Shown: piece by piece, positions 18,625-27,458 of the stretch
How the letters are laid out: each line of letters opens with the position of its first letter
Position numbering within the stretch: position 1 is the stretch's first letter
Translations under genes and position numbers: made by a program
Assembly: GCF_003478505.1 (NCBI RefSeq)
Contig: NZ_QUFI01000014.1
Span: forward strand, 21,233 to 85,232
Source of the DNA: Clostridium sp. AF27-2AA
GTDB taxonomy: Bacteria; Bacillota; Clostridia; Lachnospirales; Lachnospiraceae
Direction: 5' to 3'
DNA length: 64,000 nt
Notes under the pieces: generated by a model
What the model was told of the DNA's origin: nothing
Database searches by the model: none
Seen by the model: the letters and a program-made list of their open reading frames with translations, nothing else

Positions 18625-19224
18625 TTAACCCATGAACTCCCGTAAAGGTGTAATATCAGATGCTGCGGCTCTCTGATATGCCGGGTCATTCTTTATTCCT
18701 GCGGCTGCCGCTTCTCCAAATGCATCTTTATAATCCTCATAATAATCATATCTTGTCAGGCGGATATTCATTTCGGAGAGCAGCTCTTCCTTACGAGACA
18801 AAGGACCCTCAAAGGATAAATCATGCTCTTCCATATAAGGAACCAGTGCATTATATTCTGCTACAAGACGGGCATTTGTCATACTCTCCACCGAAGTCCG
18901 CGCATCAAACCAAGCCGGCATCTTGCTGGGGTTCAGAGGTGGTAGGGGATCGAGTTTTTCACTGGCGGTAGTTTCTGTTGTTGTAGCCGTCTGTGTTGTT
19001 GCCGCTTCTGTAAAGACAGCAACTCTGCCCTCTGCCTTTCCATTGGTTTCATAATGATTGTAAAGAGCTGCCGCATTATATCCAAATGCTGCTTTCAGAT
19101 CAGGATAGGTATCCGCATAGGTCTGATAATCAAAATCAGCCAGACACTCCGCAGCGCTCACCGGAAACGCACTTCCCATTACAAGCACCATTCCAGCTAT
19201 TGCTATAAGTTTTCCTTTTTTCAT
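18625..19224 (-). CDS. Secreted hypothetical protein
   Basis: The 199-residue protein has a clear signal peptide (KKGKLIAIAGMVLVMGSAF, cleavage likely after VSAA near residue 25). A short domain follows (DYQTYADTYPDLKAAFGYNA... YETNGKAEGR) of a kind often repeated in secreted Clostridia proteins. Residues 70-95 are a Thr/Ala-rich linker. The C-terminal part is helical and unassigned. It starts at ATG 19224 after AAGGAGG. I infer export to the cell surface or medium; no enzyme motif is seen. Confidence 0.75.
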   Translation of the reverse strand: MKKGKLIAIAGMVLVMGSAFPVSAAECLADFDYQTYADTYPDLKAAFGYNAAALYNHYETNGKAEGRVAVFTEAATTQTATTTETTASEKLDPLPPLNPSKMPAWFDARTSVESMTNARLVAEYNALVPYMEEHDLSFEGPLSRKEELLSEMNIRLTRYDYYEDYKDAFGEAAAAGIKNDPAYQRAAASDITPLREFMG

Positions 19225-19564
19225 GAACTATCATCCTCCTTGGTATTCGCATCTTTAAGTCCATGACACTATTCCTTTATAATGGTTCAGTGTCTTTATA
19301 GATAAGCCTATTATACCATATGTTTACCAGATATTCCTTATATATCAACTTCACTTATAACACTTTCCCGTTGAATATTCCCTTTAGTTACTGCATTGTA
19401 ATTTTTATAGTAAGCGCTGAATAACCCACCGTCTTTCCATTCCAGCTAATTCATGCGACAATCATTCTAATCCAAGTGAGTTAAGATATTGGACAAATTT
19501 GGTTCAAAATGAAGTGTTGCTTGTCCAGTATACTCATAGTACACAACAAAGGAGTTGGACAAGA
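19225..19564. other. Promoter region of the secreted protein and IS66 left flank
   Basis: On the minus strand an extended -10 element, TGGTATAAT (TATAAT at 19310-19315), lies about 85 bases before the secreted-protein start and has no good -35 box. Inverted arms GACACT / AGTGTC flank the start region near 19266-19295. The rest, up to 19564, contains the left part of the IS66 relic; I see no gene. Confidence 0.35.
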
Positions 19565-19951
19565 ATGGTTCAAAGGCATCCCAAACGTTCTGACCAGGAA
19601 TGGATGGAACTGATTCAAGAATGCCGCACAAGTGGTCTTACTGATAAGACCTGGTGTGAACGGAATCACATTCAGCGCAGCAGTCTTTATTATCATATCC
19701 GGTGATTTCGAAACATGGCTTGCGAAATCCCAGAGAATCCCGTATCTTCCTGTCAGGAACAGCATGAAGTTGTAGCAGTTGATTTTTCGGTTCCTGCGGA
19801 AAGCGAAATAACAGAACAGCCCAGCAATAAGACTGTTGCATACGCACCGGCAATCCGCGTAATCTATTCTGGATTTTCCGTGGAGATTCAAAATACGGCA
19901 GCAAGTGAAACCATTCGAAATACCATCACTGCGCTGCGGCAGTTATGTTAG
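19565..19951 (+). pseudogene. IS66-family tnpA with in-frame stop
   Basis: The frame starts at ATG 19565 after AAAGGAG and reads as the small IS66 TnpA/OrfA protein (VQRHPKRSDQEWMELIQECR). A TGA at 19703-19705 interrupts it, after which the same frame continues to 19951. Since reading frame and spacing are otherwise intact, a single substitution probably created the stop. The overlap with tnpB at 19945 is normal for IS66. Confidence 0.75.
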
Positions 19952-20262
19952 GCGAACTGTCCGGTGTGGCTAAGATTTTTATCATCACCGGACGAACCGA
20001 CATGCGCAAAAGTTTTGATGGTTTAATGGCTATTATACGAGATACCTATCAGTTGGACCCTTATGCAAATGCACTGTATCTGTTTTGTGGCAGGGATAGC
20101 CGGAAATTAAAAGCACTCCATTACGACAAGGACGGCTTTGTGCTCTATCAGAAACGACTTGATGAAAATGGTCGTTTTCAATGGCCGCGCAATGCTTCGG
20201 AAGCCAGATTATTAACACGCCAGGAATTCCGGTGGCTTATGGAAGGTCTTGCAATTGACTAG
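19945..20262 (+). CDS. tnpB: IS66 accessory protein TnpB (Orf2)
   Basis: The 105-residue protein carries the IS66 Orf2 signature (RTDMRKSFDGLMAII, then LYLFCGRDSRKLKAL). It is needed, with TnpA and the TnpC transposase, for IS66 movement. Here no tnpC follows: the IS630 element begins within its stop codon and only about 100 bases of possible IS66 sequence remain beyond it. The gene is whole but the element is dead. Confidence 0.85.
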   Translation: MLGELSGVAKIFIITGRTDMRKSFDGLMAIIRDTYQLDPYANALYLFCGRDSRKLKALHYDKDGFVLYQKRLDENGRFQWPRNASEARLLTRQEFRWLMEGLAID

Positions 20263-20337
20263 TATACTGTATCATTGATATTTAATTAATTTTATGGTCT
20301 GACAAACCGTTTCATGATATACTAAAAAGAAACGGCG

Positions 20338-20811
20338 GTGATTTTAGATGGCAAGACCAAAAAATATAATATTTCATTAACGGATGACGAACTCAAGGAA
20401 CTAAAATCTGTTATGCGTAAAAAGCAAACAACCAAAACCGTTCGAAACAGATGCCAGATTATCATTGATCTAGATGAGGCACACGGTAAAGTTCTTACCC
20501 ATGCACAGTCTGCCAAAGCAAATTGTGTATGTATGGCTACTATCATGAATACTGTAAAGCTTTATTCCGAAAAAGGCATCCAGGGTATCCGTACAATGAA
20601 CCGGAATGTCAATTCTGATAATGCACGCAGAAAATTTGATGGGCGTGCTGAGGCTCGTATTATTGAAATTGCGTGCAGTCCTGCACCGGAAGGACATTCC
20701 CGCTGGACACTCCGTCTGCTGGAAGAACAGGCAAAAATTGTACTTGATGTTCCAGTCAGTAAAGATACCATCGGCAGGGCTTTAAAAAAAATAAACTTCG
20801 ACCTCACATGA
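20338..20811 (+). CDS. IS630 transposase, first frame (HTH part)
   Basis: This frame encodes the N-terminal DNA-binding half (DDELKELKSVMRKKQTTKTV). The best ribosome site (GGCGGTG) points to ATG 20348, which reads MARPKN and stops after ten codons because a run of six A is one base short of the seven needed to enter the long frame. Translation could instead start at GTG 20338 in the long frame. Near 20784-20791, the run TTTAAAAAAAAT allows a -1 shift into the DDE frame. The missing A may have disabled the element. Confidence 0.7.
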   Translation: MILDGKTKKYNISLTDDELKELKSVMRKKQTTKTVRNRCQIIIDLDEAHGKVLTHAQSAKANCVCMATIMNTVKLYSEKGIQGIRTMNRNVNSDNARRKFDGRAEARIIEIACSPAPEGHSRWTLRLLEEQAKIVLDVPVSKDTIGRALKKINFDLT

Positions 20812-21497
20812 ATGATTACTGGTGTATTCCGTCAAAAGAAGATGCTGATTTTGTAGCCTGCATGGAAGATGTCCTTGATGTTTATGAACTCCCATATGAC
20901 CCGATGTACCCTGTTGTCTGTATGGATGAAAAGCCATACCAGCTTTTGGATAATGTAAGGCAGCCACTGCCTGTTCGTCCGGGTGACAACCAGAAAACGG
21001 ATTCCGAATATAAGAGGAATGGCACCTGCAGCATATTTGCTTTTGTTGAACCACTTGGCGGCAGACACCATGTAAGTGTCCATGAACACCGTACTGCAAT
21101 TGACTGGGCAATGGAAATCAAATATCTGCCAGATGAAATGTTTCCAGATGCAAAGAAAATTATACTGGTAATGGACAATCTAAACACCCATAAAGCTGCT
21201 TCACTTTATAAAGCATTTCCACCATCAGAAGCAAGAAGGATCATAAAACGACTGGAAATCCACTATACGCCTAAACATGGAAATTGGCTTGACATGGCAG
21301 AAATTGAGCTTAATGTAATGACACGCCAATGTCTTTCGCGTCGAATATCCACCCTTGACAAACTTAAATGTGAGTTATCAGCATGGGAACTGGAATGTAA
21401 TCGGGATACAGCTAAGATACAGTGGCATTTCCAAACAGGGGATGCACAGGAAAAACTGATATCACTGTATCCGACACTATCATCTGTCACTTTTTAA
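20808..21497 (+). CDS. IS630 transposase, second frame (DDE part)
   Basis: The C-terminal catalytic half contains the DDE residues: the first Asp in VVCMDEKPY, the second in ILVMDNLNTH, and the Glu in MAEIELN after GNWLD. It would be made as a fusion with the upstream frame by -1 frameshifting; reading through the shift gives a continuous KLRPHMNDYW junction. Its own ATG at 20808 overlaps the first frame's stop (ATGA). Confidence 0.8.
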   Translation: MNDYWCIPSKEDADFVACMEDVLDVYELPYDPMYPVVCMDEKPYQLLDNVRQPLPVRPGDNQKTDSEYKRNGTCSIFAFVEPLGGRHHVSVHEHRTAIDWAMEIKYLPDEMFPDAKKIILVMDNLNTHKAASLYKAFPPSEARRIIKRLEIHYTPKHGNWLDMAEIELNVMTRQCLSRRISTLDKLKCELSAWELECNRDTAKIQWHFQTGDAQEKLISLYPTLSSVTF

Positions 21498-21538
21498 TTA
21501 AAGCGGCAGATATACTAAATTTCAATGATACAGTACAC

Positions 21539-22206
21539 TAGTAAATATAAGGCTTTCAGATTCCATTTTTATTAAAATCCCCCACTTTTTTCACCAAAAA
21601 CACTTGACATATGTCTCCAAAAATGTGGCGCTTCGCGCCTATTTAATCAAGAAGCTATAAATGAGCAAGTTCGTGATTTTGCATAAAAGAAAGACACCTT
21701 GAGTTCGATTGTGTTGTATAATGGAAGTGCCAAAATTCACATTTAATTATTCAAATTAGCTCAAACTATGCCAAACTGCCACAGCCAAAAAACGAGGGGA
21801 AGGAGGGCTGAAAAGCACACCAAAAATCGACTCTCGGTTAACCACTTTGGGAACCACTTCCCCCTCTTTTTGCCCTCTTTTTGGCCAGTTAACCACTTGC
21901 GGACCACTAAAAATTGGGTGAAAACGGCTCTCGTTTTACCAAATTTGGTCAAACCATATCAGCCCATTTAGGTATAAGAAAACCCCGGAAAACCTTGATT
22001 TTCCGGGGTTTTTGAACCATTTTGATATAGTCTGAGCAGTCGATTATCGCTTGCTGAACTGCGGAGCGCGACGAGCTGCTTTGAGACCGTATTTCACGAA
22101 ACCGAAGCTCGATTTTGCTTGATATTACGCGGTTTTTCAAGCCTTTTGCTCTTCGTCCACCAGTTCTTAAACCCACAATTTTGTGAGCTTTTGTCGGATT
22201 TTAACC
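21539..22206. other. Probable ICE end: att flank with direct repeats and bidirectional terminator
   Basis: No gene is visible. Imperfect direct repeats of GTTAACCACTT..GGAACCACT occur at about 21837-21858 and 21888-21908, with paired CCCTCTTTTTG and CTCTCGgTTaACC / CTCTCGTTTTACC motifs nearby; such clusters are typical arm-type sites for tyrosine integrases. A perfect 12-base stem (21981-21992 with 21999-22010) forms a terminator readable on both strands. The location, just past the 3' end of the first integrase gene, suits an element end. The core site itself cannot be fixed without an empty target. Confidence 0.45.
21981..22014. terminator. Bidirectional intrinsic terminator
   Basis: The 12-base perfect stem AACCCCGGAAAA / TTTTCCGGGGTT has a 6-base loop, followed by T-runs on each strand. 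It probably insulates the integrase gene from flanking DNA. Confidence 0.8.
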
Positions 22207-23415
22207 CTAATCTTTTTTTGATGTGTCGATTGCTCTGTTGATCACCCCATGTAATTGGGCAGGTTTATTATACTTGACTTTAGCGTAAATGTCCATAGTC
22301 ACCTTGCTGTTTTCATGTCCGGCAAGATACTGTACGGTTTTAGGATCAACCGAAGCATAAATCAGGTTCGTGATATAAGTGTGACGTAATTGATGCGGTG
22401 TCACTTGAAAATCCATCGTATATACCAACTTCGGATTGTTCGGCTGATGCTCACCAAGCTTCGGCTTTACCACATGCTTAATCTTCTGCCCATTCACATA
22501 GGTGTAATAGCAGCGTTCTTCCGTAGAACGAACTGCTATGTACTTCCACACCCTCACGAACTGAGATTCAGCCAGAGCGTCACCATTCCTGTCAGAGATC
22601 ACATATTCCGATTTTGACTTTTCTTTTGCCTCTTTCAAACATTCCACCAACTTGCCCGGAATAGGAATGTCCCTTTTAGCTGCTGGCGTTTTTAATTCTG
22701 TTGAAATTACCGGACGATTATTCACAGAACGCCATGCTCGCCGTACCGAGATATATGGAGTGGCTCCGTCCAGGAAAACACAATCCCATCGCAGTGCAAG
22801 AATTTCTTCTCGCCGCAACCCTGCGTACAACCCAATCATTACGAAAACATACGGTGGTAATCCCCTGATTGTATCCAGAAGAATTTTCACCTGCTCATCC
22901 GTCAATGCCTTCTTTTCCTGCTTTGGTGTTCCGCCTTTTGCGGAAAGCGACGCAGCCGGATTATAACTGATGATTTTGCTTTCTTCTGCTGAATAGAAGA
23001 CACATTTGATCAGCATATTCATTTTGCTGTACAGGGAAGCTGATTGCTTGGAGATTGGAACCAGCAGCAAGCGAAGGTCATCGGTCGTCACTTCGTCCAT
23101 ATACATATCTCCAATAGCTCCAATAATGTATTTTCTTATCGTGCGCTCATATCCGCTCAATGTGTTTTCTCGCACACTCGCCGAACGCATCTTCAACCAT
23201 TTTTCGCAATACTCAGCTACTGTCGGATTATTCTTCCGGAATATTTCATTCTCGATACTGCGCTTCATCTCAATGGATTTATCGTACAGCTCTTCAGGAG
23301 TCTGTGCATATAGCGAAATCCATTTTCCATCCGCATCCTGCATTCGTGTTCTGTAATATTGAACACCCCTCTTCATAATTGTTCCATATTCCGGCACTAC
23401 TTTTTTTCTTGCCAT
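22207..23415 (-). CDS. int: Tyrosine integrase 1
   Basis: The 402-residue site-specific recombinase has an N-terminal arm-binding region, a core-binding SAM-like domain (about 60-165) and a catalytic domain with the full set: Arg in GLRREE, HQLRH, GHENS and the nucleophile Tyr in DIYAKV. It integrates and, with an excisionase, excises the ICE. I set the start at ATG 23415, 8 bases after GGAGG; an upstream in-frame ATG lacks a ribosome site. It is closely similar to the integrase at 23566-24780 (for example GLPPYVFVM and GLRREEILAL are shared). Confidence 0.92.
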   Translation of the reverse strand: MARKKVVPEYGTIMKRGVQYYRTRMQDADGKWISLYAQTPEELYDKSIEMKRSIENEIFRKNNPTVAEYCEKWLKMRSASVRENTLSGYERTIRKYIIGAIGDMYMDEVTTDDLRLLLVPISKQSASLYSKMNMLIKCVFYSAEESKIISYNPAASLSAKGGTPKQEKKALTDEQVKILLDTIRGLPPYVFVMIGLYAGLRREEILALRWDCVFLDGATPYISVRRAWRSVNNRPVISTELKTPAAKRDIPIPGKLVECLKEAKEKSKSEYVISDRNGDALAESQFVRVWKYIAVRSTEERCYYTYVNGQKIKHVVKPKLGEHQPNNPKLVYTMDFQVTPHQLRHTYITNLIYASVDPKTVQYLAGHENSKVTMDIYAKVKYNKPAQLHGVINRAIDTSKKD

Positions 23416-23508
23416 TATTGCTTCCTCCATTTTCTTGATATCCAAATTGATCTTTGCTCTTTAATTATCCAGAATGCTGCTCCGGTTCTCAAGGATGTCG
23501 GCTATAAG

Positions 23509-23540
23509 TAAAAAGAGCAGGGATTATCCCTACTCTTTTT
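23509..23540 (-). terminator. Terminator between the two integrase genes
   Basis: The hairpin AAAAGAGCAGGGA / CCCTACTCTTTT has a 4-base loop and T-runs on both sides. It separates transcription of integrase 2 from that of integrase 1, so the two are probably expressed independently. Confidence 0.7.
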
Positions 23541-23565
23541 GATCTCATTCATGAAACGGTCTGGC

Positions 23566-24780
23566 CTATTCTGCATCCCACAGTGTAAAGGTATCCTCTA
23601 ATATGCCCGCCAGTTCATCCGGTCGGTTATACTTTGCCTTTGCATAAATGTCCATCGTTATCTTGCTGTTCTCATGACCGGCAAGATACTGAACTGTTTT
23701 AGGATCAACCGATGCGTGAATAAGATTTGTAATATAAGTATGCCGCAGCAAGTGTGGTGTCACTTCAAAATCTAAGCTATAAACCACCTTTCCATTATGC
23801 GCAGCTCTTTCGCCCAGCACCGGTTTCACCGTATGCTTCACTCGTTTTCCATTCTCATAACGGTAGTAGCTCCGTTCCTTTACAGTTCTGGTCACAATAT
23901 ACTGCCAGAGCCTCTTAAACTGCGTATATGAAAGCGGTTCACCCTCGCTGTTCGCAACAACATAGTCTGATGTGGAAGTCTCCTTTGCTTCTCTCAGGCA
24001 TTTCGTCAGGCAATCAGGAAGCGGTACATCTCGATGAGCAGCCTTTGTTTTCAGTTCAGACATTATTACCGGTCGATTGTGCTCTGTATGCCAAGCTCTG
24101 CACACTGTCAAATACGGTGCTGCTTCATCCAGAAAAACTGAATCCCACTGCAATGCAAGAATTTCTTCTCGCCGAAGCCCCGCATACAAACCAAGCATCA
24201 CAAATACATACGGCGGCAGTCCTCTTATCGCATCCAGCAATCTCTCCACCTGATCATCAGTCAAAGGGGTTTTCTCTTTTTGAGGAACGCCTCCGTTCTT
24301 TCCAGACAAATAAATTGTAGGATTGTCCTGAATCACTTTGCTTTCTTTTGCCGCCGCAAAAATGCTCTTATAAAGTATATTAACCGATTTGTACACAGAC
24401 GCTGATTTTTTGGATACCGGAACCAGTGCCAGACGAATATCATCTGCTGTAACATCTGCTATATTCATATGACCCAGAGGCTTTATAATATGCCGGTTTA
24501 CTTTCGATGTGTAATCCGTCAAAGTAGTGGCTCTTACCTGTGCGGATTGTAACAACAGCCACTTTTCGCAATACTCCTTTACTGTGGGGGATGATCTGCG
24601 AAATGTATTATCCTCAATCTGCTCTCTCGCTTCGAGCACCTTATCATATAGTTCTTCACGGGTTCTACCATACAACGCCACCCGCTTTCCATCAGCATCC
24701 TCAATTCGAGTCCGGTAATATTCCTTACCCGCCATGATGACGGTTCCGTACTGAGGAATCGCATATCTTTTTCTTGCCAT
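23566..24780 (-). CDS. int: Tyrosine integrase 2 (paralogue)
   Basis: The 404-residue recombinase has the same domain order as integrase 1 and a complete active site (GLRREE Arg, HLLRH, GHENS, DIYAKA Tyr). The start is ATG 24780, 8 bases after GGAGG; the longer frame to 24843 has no ribosome site. It lies 59 bases after the excisionase-like gene, so it is the likelier partner of that protein. Two intact, clearly homologous integrases side by side suggest duplication or tandem insertion of two related elements. Confidence 0.92.
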   Translation of the reverse strand: MARKRYAIPQYGTVIMAGKEYYRTRIEDADGKRVALYGRTREELYDKVLEAREQIEDNTFRRSSPTVKEYCEKWLLLQSAQVRATTLTDYTSKVNRHIIKPLGHMNIADVTADDIRLALVPVSKKSASVYKSVNILYKSIFAAAKESKVIQDNPTIYLSGKNGGVPQKEKTPLTDDQVERLLDAIRGLPPYVFVMLGLYAGLRREEILALQWDSVFLDEAAPYLTVCRAWHTEHNRPVIMSELKTKAAHRDVPLPDCLTKCLREAKETSTSDYVVANSEGEPLSYTQFKRLWQYIVTRTVKERSYYRYENGKRVKHTVKPVLGERAAHNGKVVYSLDFEVTPHLLRHTYITNLIHASVDPKTVQYLAGHENSKITMDIYAKAKYNRPDELAGILEDTFTLWDAE

Positions 24781-24839
24781 CTTCGACACCTCCAAACTTT
24801 TAGCTGATATATTCATTATTGCGAATAACCTGCCAATAC

Positions 24840-25088
24840 TCAACGATGTCGAATTTCGCTCCTGACTGTTCTCTTCTTTCGGAAAGTCGGATTGTTATCC
24901 TTCGGCCTTGCACGGTGTGTAGACCTTGCAATATACTCCTGAAGTCCAACTTCAGTAAAATAAACACAGCCATTCTCAACATACTGAACGTAAGTGATCA
25001 ACCCTTCCATTCTTGCATGATCCAAGGTGTCCAGGCTAATCCCCAACATCTCAGCGGCTTCTTTACGCTTAATCAATTTATCCACCAT
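24840..25088 (-). CDS. xis: Excisionase-like HTH protein
   Basis: The 82-residue protein opens with a MerR/excisionase-like winged helix (IKRKEAAEMLGISLDTLDH), then a wing region (ENGCVYFTEVGLQEYIARS) and a basic tail. Such proteins bend attachment-site DNA to favour excision. The start is ATG 25088 with AAGGAAG upstream, 11 bases inside the MazF-like gene. The overlap indicates coupled translation. Confidence 0.75.
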   Translation of the reverse strand: MVDKLIKRKEAAEMLGISLDTLDHARMEGLITYVQYVENGCVYFTEVGLQEYIARSTHRARPKDNNPTFRKKRTVRSEIRHR

Positions 25089-25500
25089 CAAAATTCACTT
25101 CCTTTCGGCATTTGCCTTGCCTTTTTTTCTCTGCCTGTTCCGGAATATAATATCCAAGCTGCACTTTCACAGCTTCATCAATTCCGCGCATCTGTCCCTT
25201 GCTTACCTTGCCGAGATACCGAATCACACAGGTCTTATCACATGTATCAAGCTGCTCCGCCAATACCATCGAAGATCTTGCCAGCCCTTTTGCCTTCCGA
25301 AGAAAATAATGTGTCGGCTGGTTTCTTTTCTTTTGTATCTTCGTTGTCAGAGGAGCAACCGTAATCGTCGGCGAATAAAAGTTGCCGACATCGTTCTGAA
25401 GAACCACTACCGGACGAACACCGCCCTGCTTTGATCCTATCGGAACACCAAGATTGGCAAGGTAAATATCTCCTCGCCGGTAAACCCAGTTTTCTTTCAT
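25078..25500 (-). CDS. mazF: MazF/PemK-family toxin
   Basis: The 140-residue protein has the PemK/MazF fold features: RRGDIYLANLG at the N-terminus, KQGGVRPVVVLQND, and IRYLGKVSKGQM near the C-terminus. Members cleave mRNA at short sequences. No separate antitoxin gene lies upstream; instead the gene overlaps the excisionase-like gene, which might have taken that role (inference). The start is ATG 25500 after GGAGGC. A link between toxin and recombination genes could stabilise the element. Confidence 0.82.
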   Translation of the reverse strand: MKENWVYRRGDIYLANLGVPIGSKQGGVRPVVVLQNDVGNFYSPTITVAPLTTKIQKKRNQPTHYFLRKAKGLARSSMVLAEQLDTCDKTCVIRYLGKVSKGQMRGIDEAVKVQLGYYIPEQAEKKRQGKCRKEVNFDGG

Positions 25501-25972
25501 CTGGTTGCCTCCAATCCCATAATCATCTATGGATAAAAGCTGACAGAAAATAATACAAATGCTTTATTCTGACAGCCTTTCTTAAAATATGGTTTCTCTG
25601 TACTTTTTCTTGGCACCCCAGAGATCGGGGATTTCTCACAAGCGGCAGTGTGCTTCACTGCTCCATTGGAATTTAACCATCCCGCCTTCTTTATGGCCGG
25701 ACCGCGAATTACGGAAGTATCATTGTCCCTGACAGGCTTTTACACCACCGTCGGTTGCAATCCGACATTTGCTGCTGCGATTCCGCTTCGCCCCTGTTGG
25801 GCATCATGGCGTGCAGTCGAAGGCTCGTTCTGTCAGTAATGTACTTGGAGAATGAGTATTCAATTTTCATAGTTCATCAGCCTTGTTGCCTTAGCTGTAA
25901 AGTAAGTATAAAAGAATGCGGTTTTACATAACACGCCGGAAACTGCGACTTTGCCCACCTAATTTTGCGAGT
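25501..25972. other. Non-coding stretch upstream of mazF
   Basis: I see no credible gene. CTGTCAG is repeated in direct orientation on the minus strand about 30 bases apart (near 25540-25582), upstream of the mazF start, and may be a control site. The GC-rich part around 25625-25845 does not code with a ribosome site in any frame and could be a structured leader or a decayed gene. Confidence 0.3.
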
Positions 25973-26254
25973 TCACATCAGTGCTTCCTGAAGCTGCGTA
26001 ATGGCATCCTGCACTTTCTTTTTCAACGCATCCACATCCTGTCTCTTGCCAATGATCAGATAATCCAGCGTTACTCCAAAGAATTCCGAAAACAAAATCA
26101 TGTCATTATAAGATGCCGATATTACTCCGCGCTCAATTTTGGAAATGCGTTTTGCATCAATATCAATCGCCTCAGCCAGGGCCTCCTGCGTATACCCTTT
26201 TGATTTGCGTAATTCCTGAATTCTTGCTCCACATACATGCTGATCGTAATACAT
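25973..26254 (-). CDS. XRE-family regulator
   Basis: The 93-residue protein has an N-terminal HTH (LRKSKGYTQEALAEAI, IDAKRISKIERG) and a short helical C-terminus (DALKKKVQDAITQLQEAL) likely for dimerisation. The start is ATG 26254 with AAGGAG 6 bases upstream. It stands alone between the control operon and the integrase block and may regulate excision genes. Confidence 0.85.
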   Translation of the reverse strand: MYYDQHVCGARIQELRKSKGYTQEALAEAIDIDAKRISKIERGVISASYNDMILFSEFFGVTLDYLIIGKRQDVDALKKKVQDAITQLQEALM

Positions 26255-26303
26255 ACGTTTCTCCTTCCGCACAGCCGGTACAGAACCGGATCGACGGAAG
26301 GTC

Positions 26304-26386
26304 AAAAAAGAGCCGCATGACGGTGAAGAAAAATCCTGTGCCGATAAAACAGAACATGGGTATCCCATAATTCTGTCTCATGCGGC
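26304..26386 (-). terminator. Long structured terminator ahead of the XRE gene
   Basis: On the minus strand, GCCGCATGA (26378-26386) pairs with TCATGCGGC (26312-26320), followed by CTCTTTTTT. The loop of about 57 bases holds a second hairpin (ATGGG / CCCAT within paired AGAA / TTCT). It could end the control operon or act as an attenuator for the XRE gene. Confidence 0.45.
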
Positions 26387-26469
26387 ATTCGGAAGACTTC
26401 GCCTATCAGCGGCTCCACAGCACAGCTATGACTTATAAAATTGTGTTAATAGGGTTATTTATTGTCATC

Positions 26470-26730
26470 TCAACCATTCAAAGACGAATAGTAGAGCTGC
26501 AATCTCCGTAATCTTCTCATCTCCAAAACATTGAAGACGGTCTCGCGTCCGCAGGCCTTACATTTGGTCTGCACATGTCCTCTGGTATCCTCAAAGACGA
26601 TGATTGAATTGTGTCGGCAATAAGGGCACCTGACAATCCTGGGCTTTTGCGAAGCAATCGCATCCTTTGCCCGGATGATTTTAATCTGCATTTCCGCAGA
26701 TGGTTCCGATACTCTGATATTCCCGCTCAT
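26470..26730 (-). CDS. Small zinc-ribbon protein
   Basis: The 86-residue protein carries CPYC and CKAC pairs 21 residues apart, a zinc ribbon, with a helical basic C-terminus (LEMRRLRRLQLYY). It may bind nucleic acid. The start is ATG 26730, which overlaps the stop of the ImmA-like gene (ATGA), with GGAGG upstream. It is the last gene of the polymerase-peptidase operon. A broken copy is at 1-171. Confidence 0.75.
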   Translation of the reverse strand: MSGNIRVSEPSAEMQIKIIRAKDAIASQKPRIVRCPYCRHNSIIVFEDTRGHVQTKCKACGRETVFNVLEMRRLRRLQLYYSSLNG

Positions 26731-27458
26731 GGCCACACCTCCAATGGATCACGATATTCATAATCCTTTTTCCGGTTCAGATAGCCCAGTTGTTCCAAGC
26801 GGATAGCAGCTGCCGATCTCGAAACGCCAAAGACACCACAGAAAGTATCTATCTTCACCTGGTCTTTGTTATAAAAACGCCATCCATAACATGTCAGAGG
26901 CTTTCTGCTGTTGATGAACCACATCGCCCGATCCACTTCTGACTGGGGCATCAGGATGGCAGCTCCCAGCGAATTGGCCTGCCACTCGTTCCAATCTTCC
27001 TGCGTTCTCAGAACGCGGGAACCTTTTTTCCTCACTTCCGGTCTCTTATGGCAGGCTATCTTTCGGTCATCGGCATCCAGCTGAAACAATATCTGGTGAG
27101 CGCACTCATGTGCCAGCGTAAATCTGCGTTTTCCGCAGAGTTTCCGAATATTCTCTGGTTCAATGAAACCCTTGTCCAGAACCACATCATTAGTTTTCAG
27201 GAAGATGCTCCTCTGACTTCCATCAACCTCTATCTGATATTCTGTATCCACATACGCGGTCAGACCATAGATGCTTCCGTCCGAGGACAACTTTTGAAAT
27301 GACACCTTCAGGTTCAGATAATCGGATGCAAACTGGTCAATGGGTGTCGGAAGCGCAAATCTTGCCGGATCATCTGCTTCGCTGCCGAAAAAGGACTTTT
27401 GAAAATCTCTTATCACTGCAACAGCGATTTCTTCTATTTTTTTCTGTGAAAGGATCAT
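26727..27458 (-). CDS. ImmA/IrrE-family metallopeptidase (second type)
   Basis: The 243-residue protein has the zinc site HECAH followed by a conserved Glu in the NEWQANSLGAAILMP region, as in ImmA/IrrE peptidases. It differs from the 169-residue ImmA on the other strand. A short C-terminal helix-turn region (DQVKIDTFCGVFGVSRSAAA) resembles the ends of other members. The start is ATG 27458, overlapping the previous gene's stop, with AAGGAG upstream. It may process a repressor to allow element transfer or a DNA-damage response. Confidence 0.85.
   Translation of the reverse strand: MILSQKKIEEIAVAVIRDFQKSFFGSEADDPARFALPTPIDQFASDYLNLKVSFQKLSSDGSIYGLTAYVDTEYQIEVDGSQRSIFLKTNDVVLDKGFIEPENIRKLCGKRRFTLAHECAHQILFQLDADDRKIACHKRPEVRKKGSRVLRTQEDWNEWQANSLGAAILMPQSEVDRAMWFINSRKPLTCYGWRFYNKDQVKIDTFCGVFGVSRSAAAIRLEQLGYLNRKKDYEYRDPLEVWP

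Larger units (their letters stand above)
20262..21538 (+). mobile_element. IS630-family insertion sequence with TA duplication
   Basis: A 1,277-base element lies between TA dinucleotides at 20260-20261 and 21539-21540, the target duplication usual for IS630/Tc1. The terminal inverted repeats begin GTATACTGTATCATTGA on the left and read GTGTACTGTATCATTGA inward from the right, two to three mismatches over the first 20 bases. It carries two overlapping frames with a likely -1 frameshift. It landed exactly in the stop codon of IS66 tnpB. Confidence 0.85.

Noticed and set aside
21539..22206. tRNA gene serving as integration target
   Set aside because: No cloverleaf or CCA end could be read; the stem at 21981-22010 is a plain terminator.
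25648..25839. Short frame upstream of mazF as a missing antitoxin
   Set aside because: It is on the opposite strand, lacks a ribosome site and shows no antitoxin features.
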